Assembly: GCA_005408345.1 (NCBI GenBank)
Contig: SEMN01000158.1
Location: 372,001-436,000, forward strand
Length of the DNA stretch: 64,000 nt
Direction: 5' to 3'
DNA from: Macquaria australasica
Lineage: Eukaryota > Chordata > Actinopteri > Centrarchiformes > Percichthyidae
The number at the start of each line of letters is the position of its first letter. Position 1 is the first letter of the stretch. Of the stretch, positions 39,865 to 49,651 are shown in pieces. The translations under genes and the position numbers were made by a program. The notes under the pieces are model-generated. The model was not told where the DNA came from, searched no databases, and saw only the letters and a list, made by a program, of their open reading frames with translations.

Positions 39865-40114
39865 GTCTTGAAGTATGTAACAAAATAATCGCTATGAAAA
39901 AAAACAGCATTTTTGCTTTGTACAACTAAGAAAATGTTTACAGAAAAGCAAAACTAATTGTACAAAAATAATGGTAACATTGATACACAAAAACAAAGAA
40001 GGTAAAAACGATAAAGAACAGAACATCCTCACGTCAGTGTGCAAACCGTTTATACAGATGGACATGTGCCTTTTGGTAAGGCCACAAATCCTGATAAATT
40101 ATTTAAATAGCATT

Positions 40115-40119
<5 letters not shown>

Positions 40120-40153
<34 letters not shown>
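40120..40153. repeat. (CA)n microsatellite in the thbs1 3' UTR
   Basis: About 16 CA units followed by CACTCACA variants. In the thbs1 mRNA this reads (UG)n. Confidence 0.95.
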
Positions 40154-40160
<7 letters not shown>

Positions 40161-41779
40161 CACAAACACACACTCACAAACGCACAAATCAACCTCTCAC
40201 AAACAGATAAGACAAAACAGAACAATAATTTATCTGCTAAAAACAGCATTGGACATACATGATAAAGCAAAATTATTTATAAAAAAAGAAATCTCCCATT
40301 TTACTTTTCTCACCGGGGTAGGTCACGGGATTGGGAGCTTGTTGCGTTTTTAGATATGAAATGTCTTACTATTTACAGCTCATGCTACAGTAGCACTAAG
40401 ATGTCCATCATTTCAAAGGTATATGAAAAAGTACTTAGGTTGTGTTTTTGTTTGATCAAATTATACAACAGCAATGAGGTAATATTTGTACATCAAAGAT
40501 TTCCTTTGTTTTTCATCTCTCTCTGAAGAAAAGGCACACAAGTCACATACACTTCATGCTGAATAGCCCTATCTGAAGAATACCTAATTCACTTTGTTCA
40601 GTTGTGTCTGACAACTGGCTGTACCTGATTTTGGGTCAGTTTTCACTGTGATACAGGATGGATTTTTTTTTTTTACTTTTTCAAAGCATTCAAATTTCCT
40701 TTGCTGCCTACATTGTAGGCAAGAGTCAATAAATTACATGTATTTACATAATTTAAAATTGAAATCCTCAAAAGCTGAGGGAGATAAATCTCTTTAGGTT
40801 TTGATTGTAAGATAGGGAGTATTTTGGAGGGAATACTAACTTTGAGATTACTGGTTAAATATAATCCTCATATTCTTTCTTACTGTTTTGATATGGGAAG
40901 GTCATCACTTTCATCTCACCCTGAGAATTGTTTAGTTAAAGACAACATTAACAAAGCCCATTATGTTCAAAAGATAGGTAACCTTAATGTAATTTTGTGT
41001 TTCTCTTCTACATAGTTCTTCTCTACAGAGATTCTTAGGTAGATGGGTTAAAGCACTTTCTTGTTCCATTCATGGCCAGTCTTCCACATACAGTACATGC
41101 ATGAATGCCAACATCCACAACATCATGTTCCCCTTATTTCTAACTCGCTCCACTCCCAACAGTTTTCTTAAGTCGCAAGTCTTCAACAACAAAGATTCCT
41201 AAAAAAATGTTACTGCTGTTTTATCTTTTGAGTCCTCAAAAGTTGTGTCATTCAGAATCTACATCCTGGCAGATCTGGTAAAGCAGAGGGAATATTTCAT
41301 CAGTTTTTTCTTTGGGATGTCCATCCAGAAGGTAAGGTAGAAAGGCACACAGGCTGAAGAAGTGAGATAGAAAGAGAGAGAGAGAGATGTAAAGGCTTGG
41401 AAGTGCATAGTTGTCTATGGGGAGCCGTTCCCGCACAGAGATAAATGAGGTCTTTCAGAGAGCGAGAAAGCAGGTAGAGCTGGGATAGAAGGTGTTTGTG
41501 TCCTACTGGCAAAACTAGAGGGCATGTTTTTCCCCCCAGCTCTCCATGCTCTCGTGGATACTAAGGCTGGAGGAGAAGGAGCTCTCTGATCCTCAGCTGG
41601 CAGTCAACAGGTTGGTGCTCTGCCCGAACCAGCTTCAAGCTACCCTGACGCTGACCACACGCCCTTCCCCACCATCCGAGTTGCGGAGATAAATCGGTCC
41701 CTGGACTTTGCATCAGAATACATAAGTTCATACTTTATACAAAAAAGGTGCATTCCTCAGAGCTTCCTGCGCCATGTAT

Positions 41780-41787
41780 TTAGGTAT
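41780..41787 (-). CDS. thbs1: thbs1 exon 23 coding part: last two residues and stop
   Basis: After the acceptor TTAACAG the exon reads AT ACC TAA. With the leftover G of exon 22 this gives Asp-Thr-stop, so the protein ends YECRDT, close to the YECRD ending of the family. The rest of this exon is 3' UTR. Confidence 0.9.
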
Positions 41788-44700
41788 CTGTTAAAAGAAA
41801 GAGACACAATAAAAGGAGTTTAGGGACATCGATTTTAAGCGCAGAACATCAAATACTTTCTGGAAAGCTGCTACAATCACATTTTAGTTGAAGTTCTTAC
41901 CTCTGCATTCATACTTGAGGTCTGAGAAGTATACCATCTCTTGTGAGAAGACAAAAAGACCTAGCCTGCCGCCTGCATATGTCTTGTCATAGATGCTACC
42001 AGAATCTGCCATGATCTTCTTGCCCTCGTACATCACAACTCTGTGGGAATACAGGAAAAATTAAAGTTGGTGAGGTCCAAAGCTTGGGATTTTGATGTCA
42101 TGTCATTTTTATTTCGATGTGGACTAAATATCCTCTGCCCACCTAATAAGTCCTGTTCTCGGTCTGTGGATCAGATGCCATCTGTAGGCAGTGAAGTCTT
42201 TCCATCCAACATTCTTAGGATCATGCCAGAGAGTGCGGACCTAAAGCAGGGGGAAATAAACAGTCATGGGTTTATCTTTTTACACTATCCCTATATTAAA
42301 ATAATCCATTGGGGGGATAAAACCTCCAAAAGTCCACCAAATTAATTACCTGTCCTGGGGTATTCCCTGTGTGCCAGAGGGCATTCCTGAGGTGCTCTCC
42401 TGGGCCAGTGGTGGAGTTAACCACTTTAATGGACAGGCCAGAGTAGCCCTGGGCCTTGGTGGGTTTATTCGACCAGTACGTCTGAGTAATTTGCTTCCAC
42501 ATCACCACATAAAATCTGGAACTGGACTGGTAGCCAAACACAAAGCCGGCGTAATCATCATCCCTCTCTGTGTTGATGAAGAAAGTCCCACTGAAGTCCA
42601 CTGAATTGAACTCGTGGTAACCTGAAGGAAAAAGTAAGAGACAAGAATTTCAATGCAGAATTTCAACTGATATTGAGACATTGGGTGAAATTGAGTGCAT
42701 TTTATAGACAATCACAACACATTAATTTTACTTACCAACAGCGATGCCAGGGTCGCAGTTGACAGTCTGAACCAGCTCTTTGCCCTGATGGCGGACAACC
42801 CAGTTAGGATCAATCTGTGAGGTGCCTTTGGGGTCCAGAGGAACCATCTGGAACTTGCGGAAGTCTGTCTCGCTAATGTCGAAGTTCTCAGGACACACAT
42901 CATAGATGTCAGGCACGTTGTCTTGGTCAAAGTCATCTTTGCAAGCATCTCCACGACCATTACCTGAAAAATATACATTATGTGTTCTTTAATAATAACA
43001 GCCACAGTGTTTCGAAGATCTCTAGACTGCTTTAGAACCGTTTCAGACAACCTGCGTCCTTAAGGGTGGAAACATGACCCATTTTGCTCACCATCAGAGT
43101 CCAGTTGGTCAGGGTTGAAGGCCAGTCTGCAGTTGTCCTTGTCATCAGGGATGCCATCGTTGTCGTCATCGTGGTCACAGGCGTCTCCCTTGCCATCCTT
43201 GTCATGGTCAGCCTGGTTGGCATTGGGGATGTATGGGCAATTGTCCAAGTTGTTCTGGTGTCCGTCCTCATCGATGTCCTGGTTGCTGTCACACTTGTCT
43301 CCCACACGGTCATCATCTGAATCCACCTGCAATGGTACAATGTTTTGACATCAGAATTATGACTTAATGTATGGCTTAAGGCAGGGGTGTCAAACCTACG
43401 GCCCGCGGGCCAGAACCGGCCCGCCAGAGGGTCCAGTCCGGCCCACTGGATGAGTTTTTGCAAAGTGTGAAAACAGCAGAGAAGTCATTCGTTCCCATTA
43501 AGCCCTAATAAGAGCAGCAGGCTCAAAGCCCTGAAGGACCTGTGGGACACTGAACGAGGCCCAACAGGTCCAGCAAAGGCTGCTGTTAAACTGATGCACA
43601 TGATGACTGTTGAGATCGCACGTCTCATCATCTGCTGTGTGCGTGCGTTGTTAATTCATTGTGACCATCTTCAGAATGTGCTTCTTCACATAGAAGAAAA
43701 GGGAAGAATCTGCAGGTGTTTTACTGGTCCGGCCCACTTGAGACGAAACTGGGCCGCATGTGGCCCGTGAACTAAAATGAGTTTGACACCCCTGGCTTAA
43801 GGGGACAGTGAAGTATTAGCACGTGATTACATTCCACCATGTTAATTTCCTTTCACTGCTGTGTTTCCTGCTACCGTTGTTCTTTCATCTCTCCTCTCCT
43901 GCTTTCATTAAACACTTTCCTTAGGCTGAAATCACTCTGCCTCTGTAAAGCTGCCAAGCTCAATTTCAAGACCTGTCAGCAGATTTCAGTGACTGAAAAT
44001 CAAACCTACTCCAATTTGCTTGTTGAGCACCTCTAGCATCTGCAGTGAAGGGCAAAGTCATGCTAGCCCTACTTGGCAGGACTAGACCACACCCTGCGGT
44101 ACTAAGAAAGAGGCAAAGGGGATGAATGGAAGGAGATGGAGGGTGGGAGCAGGGATGGGATATGAGGATTTGGGTAACTGTGTAGAATTAAAAATTCTAC
44201 TGTCAAAGTTCTCAAAAAGACCACAACTTTTAAATAGGGCATTTTTGTGCATTGTTTGTTGTCTTTAGAACAGCAAGTAACATTGCTGCGTTCATGTCTG
44301 GACTTGTCTTGTTTGGCCTTCAATTGCAGTGTGCAATTCACTCTTTAAAGACCACATCAGTGTAGATTTAGACTCACCCCTCCTTCCCCCCATCCTTTTT
44401 CTAGTGCCGTTGTTCAACACATTCCTATTTCTCAGTGTAGCATGGCACAGGTGGACTGAACAGGCCTGTGGTGCGCAAACAGGGCATGCACACAGCCCAG
44501 GGCCAGCCCATTCCTCAGTAATATCCAGCCTAGGGCCTCTTCCCTCACATTAGCCAGCTAACGTCAATGGGCCATTGAAAAGACCCCTAGCCCCCCACCA
44601 CGCCTTATTGAACTGATGTGCCCTTGAGCTGCATACAGGATTTACTCCACCTTTACATGGCGTGATAAAGCTTAGACAGCTACACAGGGCTAATCACTGA

Positions 44701-47700
44701 GGCTCTGTCTCAGTTGAAAGATAGATATATGCTGAGCTATAGAGAGAGGCTGGGAGATGAATGTGGATTATTGTTGGTGGGTGAGGTGGAAGGAAATGGG
44801 GAAGGGCGATGTGTATGTGTGTGTGTCCACACACCTGATCAGGATTATGTTCCAGAGGGCAATTGTCGCACATGTCTCCCACTCCGTCCAGATCTGTGTC
44901 TCTCTGGTCAACATTGTACACATAAGGGCAGTTGTCCTTCTCATTCAGTATGCCTGAGGAATGAATGGAAACATGATATGAAAAGCCAGTACATAAGTAC
45001 AAAATGTATTACTCAAAAAGCATGACCTCATTTCAGCACAGACGTAAAGATGTAGATTTCCAGAGGATCATTTTTACTAAAGTTTCCAGTCCTCACCATC
45101 TCCATCAATGTCCACAGCACAGGCATCTCCTTCTCCATTGTTGTCTGTGTCCGTTTGGTCTGGGTTACTATTGTAGGGGCAGTTGTCACAGCGGTCACCC
45201 ACATCATCGCGGTCATAATCATACTGCCTGGGGTTGTACACGAATGGACAGTTGTCCTGTTTCAAAAAGAGAAAGACAAAGGGGAAGAGAGAGAGTTGAG
45301 GATAGGTTTTCAGGTGCAGTGCTTGTCATTTGCCATCTGAGCCTGAGCGGATCTACAGGGAGGGAGTGATGTGGGATGAAAAGGCGCTTTATTTTTAGGT
45401 ACTGTCCCAAATCTAGTGTTGGGATTAGCAAACACACAGTGCAGCTCCTTCAGAGCTGTACCTAAGTGTTGGAATTTGAGGTTTTGGCTCAGGCCGGGGA
45501 GAAACATTTGCTTTCCTGCCTCCCCTCCCCTTACCCCTCTCCACCTGCCTTCTTATTAGACAGCATGAATGATGAATGCAAAAATCACAGTCATAGAATA
45601 CACACACTCCCTTGTCTGCTGTTATGGCCCCATCTGGAGAGTTTCACTTACCCTATCGTCAGGAATGCCATCATTGTCATCATCACTGTCACAAGCATCT
45701 CCAATGCCGTCCTTATCGTAATCTTCCTGCCCAGAGTTAGGGAGGTTGGGGCAGTTGTCCTGAATAACAGACAGTTAGACAGTCAGAGATTAGGTTATAA
45801 CAAATATACAAGTAATTTGACTTCAACAGTAATTTCTTAAGTGACTTTGCTTCACAGAACATATTAGACCCTTGCTGCTTCACCACTATGTACCTTTTTG
45901 CAGTGGTAGGTGGCATTCTCCACACAAACCAAGTCAGCGTTGGGCCATCCATCCAGATCTGTGTCCTCTCCACAGATATGGCCATTGCCAGCGTAGCCAG
46001 GCTTGCACTCGCAGCGGTACATGGGATCAGCAAAGTGTCCAAGGTAGTTACAGCGGGCATTTTTATTGCAGTCATGGCTTCCATCGAGGCAGGGATTACG
46101 GGGTGTGCACACCTGGAGAGTGAATGAGGGATGCATAGTTTGAATGATCAATAATCAGGCTGGCTGTGCATAGTCCAAATTCATAACATTCTGTAGAGAA
46201 GGCAGATGTTCACAATAAATGATCATGGTCCTGCCCTGGAGACGCAAGTATACCTTACACCAACTATTCCTGTTATCGGTATTTATTTATCATTTATCAA
46301 TTCGTATCTCTTTTTGTCAAAGCATTTGCTTTATCCTGTTCTCTGATTGGCTGCTTAACACAAAAACAAGACTGCACTTGCCTGTTTCTTAGCAGCAGCC
46401 TGCTCCACACCTCTCCCAAATGGCTGGGGTCCTGAGTAGCGAGGAGGGCAGGGCAGACAGTTGTAGCCAGGATCAGTGTTCTCACAGCGGTGCACACCAT
46501 TAAACTCAAAGCATGCGTCTGGTACTTCCTTGCACTGTTTTTAGGATGAAAAGAACAATCATTGAGATCATTAAGATGGAATTCGTAGATGTTTCAACAG
46601 GTATCAAACGATGTTTGTAGCTGACAAAAGGTCTAAGGATTTTTTTACCTCATCAAGATCTTTACACTTGATACCATTGCCAGTGTAGCCAGCTGGGCAC
46701 TTTCCACACTTCCAGGAACCATCAGGGAAACTGGTGCACTTGGCTCCAGCAAAGCATGGGTTAGACAGGCACCCATCTGAAAACAGCAATGTTGGCTCAT
46801 TATCAAGACATCAACTGCAAGTTCAAAGGTATCATTCAGATGTAATGTTTTTTAAATGAGGTAAATCCCATTCCAGTAATGATCTCATTATGAAGGGATC
46901 AGTATATAAAAATATAACTAAATAATTAAAACTTACGATAGAAAAAGATGCCAAAAAAACACAGTAATACAGTAAATTAAAGCACAATAAAAACGTCATG
47001 TTTACAATAATACAGATACATGGAACTAGATTGTAGAGGCTCTGTAAGTGATTAAAATGCCTCACCAATTGGGCAGGCTTTCTTGTTGCAGATCTGGGTG
47101 TCTTTGGCATCACCAACACACTCTTTGCCACCATATTTTGGTGCGGGGTCATTACACAGGCGTTTACGTGTCTGGACACCACCTCCACAGGTGAGAGTGC
47201 AGGTGTCCCATGGTGACCAGGGTCCCCAGTTGCCATTGACTAAGAAGAAAGAAGAAAACATGATCAGTTTCTATCCTTGCTGTATACAACTCACAAAATG
47301 CAACAAGGTAGTAGATATCAGATAGTAGGACTTACTGGGGCACGGAGACTTCTGACACTTCTCGGTTTGCCGGCCCTCTCCCTCACAGTCCTTGCCTCCA
47401 AGCTGAGGGGTAGGGGAGTTGCAGAGGCGGATACGGGTGATGACACCAGCACCACAAGTGACGGAGCAGGATGACCAGGGTGACCAATGGCTCCAGCTGC
47501 CGTCCTGCTTGACTGAAGGCCACAAAGAAAGGTCAGAGATCAGTTATCAGGAACCAAAGCGTTGGACCACTGGGTTAGGGTCCTCTTATTTGTTTGTATT
47601 TGGGTGAGAGTGTGTTGTGTTAACTCACAACGCTTGTCACACTCCTGAAGGTAGCAGTCGCGGGTCTGCACAGAGGTGCCCTCACAGTTGTTATTGATAC

Positions 47701-49617
47701 GGTCGCAAGAGCGCCCACGCTGCTGGATGCCCCGCCCACATGACACGGAACAATGGGTCCATTCAGACCACGGCGACCAGCCGTCCTCTGCATAGTCGCT
47801 CGCTGAGCAGGAGGGAGAGGGAGAGAATATGAGAGAGAGGGAAAGAGGGAGACAATAAAAGAGCTATTCCAGCGAGGCAGCACCCCCTCACAAACACCCC
47901 CAAGCCTAAATGAGGAGGGAAAGCTCTTAAAGCGGAGGGCTAATAGTGTGGATTTAGCTGGGACAGAGAGAAGGTCGTCTGTTGAGAGGGAGGGAAACTA
48001 ACGTACTGGGAGAAGCTGGAGAAATAGAAAGGGCCACTGTCCTCAGGATACATAGGGATGCCCCATTGGCTTATGTTTTCCTAAAGAGGAAACAGATTTT
48101 ACAAACATGGTGCTGGGTGTGTAATGACTTCAACAAGTGGCTGAGGTCTGGATGAATGCGGCTGCCCCTGTTTATTTAGGTTTTAGGCAAGCATTGCAGC
48201 CAAGCCTGCATAGGTATGAAGAACATGTCACTTCTCCTCATGTAGAAGATGGCTTCACTAAACAGCCAACCAATTTTCCATCCCGCTTTAACCAATTTGG
48301 CAAATTACAGCCATTTCAACTTGAAGATTCAAAGATGTTTTGGAGCACAAAGTGCCAATGTTCCAAACACATAAGCACCCTTTCATTTACTCGGATGTTA
48401 TTGCAATTAAATCATCTCTAAAATTAGCATGTTTCTCTTGAATAGAAACCTTTACATCTAGGGAAATATTTGTGGCTTTTTGTTTTATATGGCAAATAGC
48501 ATAGGGACAGCTCTGTCAGTGAATGGGGCAGTGTTTAAATGCTCTGTCTGTTAGTGGAAACATATAGATTCACGCTTACAGGGGCCATTTATACAGTAGC
48601 GTATAGTGCAGGTTTACATGACTGTAATTACAGTGTACTTTCCTATGCAGATTCTAACAATGATTTGGGCTTTATAAAACAGAAATGCTCACGTGTTCCA
48701 CAGCGTGGGCAGCACTCTCCATCAGGAACAGTAGCATTAGCACAGGGGATCAGAGGGCAGGAGATCTTGCGGCACACAGTAGCAGAGTTCTGCACCAGCA
48801 CAGAGATCAAATGTATGGTTAAACATGTGCTCAAATATATGGATATCACCCAAATGTTGCAGCAATTTTCATCCCAATTATGTCCAGGTGCCCAATCTCC
48901 ATTTCCAAATGGAACTGAGACACTACAGAACCGTATCGCTAATGTAGAGTTGATTGTTGTGTAAACCTATTTAAATTGGTACGTGTTGCAGGGTAATTTT
49001 TTATCCAAGTCTTAGTCCATGTCCGTGCAACCAACTCATTAAAGTCTCTGCTCAACATCTGAGTTTGCGCAGATTTACCATGCCAGAACTAAAAAGCAGA
49101 ATTCTGGCTGAGAACGGAGACCCCCGCAGACAACCACCTGCCCACTGGGTCAGGGGAGGGTGGGAAGGAGGCCAAAGTCCTAATTATAGAAGTCGGTTTC
49201 ACTGTGAAGCTGGACTGGGTACTGAGCCCCAAACAAGTAAAGCCAGCTTGCCAGCACAACCTGTGTGGGTGCACTGTGAATGACTCAGGGATAACAACTG
49301 CTTCTAACTACATGCTAATGTTCTCCCTCCTGGATCTGATCACTGACAGGGAAGAAAGGAGGAAATAGGGACAACTAGTGTATCAGTGGAAGAGGAAATC
49401 AGGAAATAAATGTGAAATGCAGGAATCTTCCCTGCCAAGTGTTTTGCTTGTCAGAGCCAAGGTCTTGTTTTTAATTATGGGCAATTCATCACTTAAAGTC
49501 TGGTCAAGTCCCTCTAGGCCACACTCGAGTTGAACTTCTGACAACAGACCTCTCATTACACCAGTAAAGGCTGTTGGCCTTCTGCCAGGCCTTCACACTA
49601 GTAATTACTGACCAGAT

Positions 49618-49651
<34 letters not shown>

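Larger units (their letters stand above)
39840..41779 (-). other. thbs1: thbs1 3' UTR
   Basis: About 1.9 kb of AT-rich sequence without an open frame, running to the poly(A) signal at 39,859-39,864. On the mRNA strand it holds at least seven ATTTA pentamers (near 40,095, 40,104, 40,730, 40,785, 40,856, 41,442 and 41,690), consistent with the short-lived, inducible thbs1 mRNA known from mammals. It also holds a (UG)n run at 40,120-40,153. The 3' end is inferred from the signal only. Confidence 0.7.
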
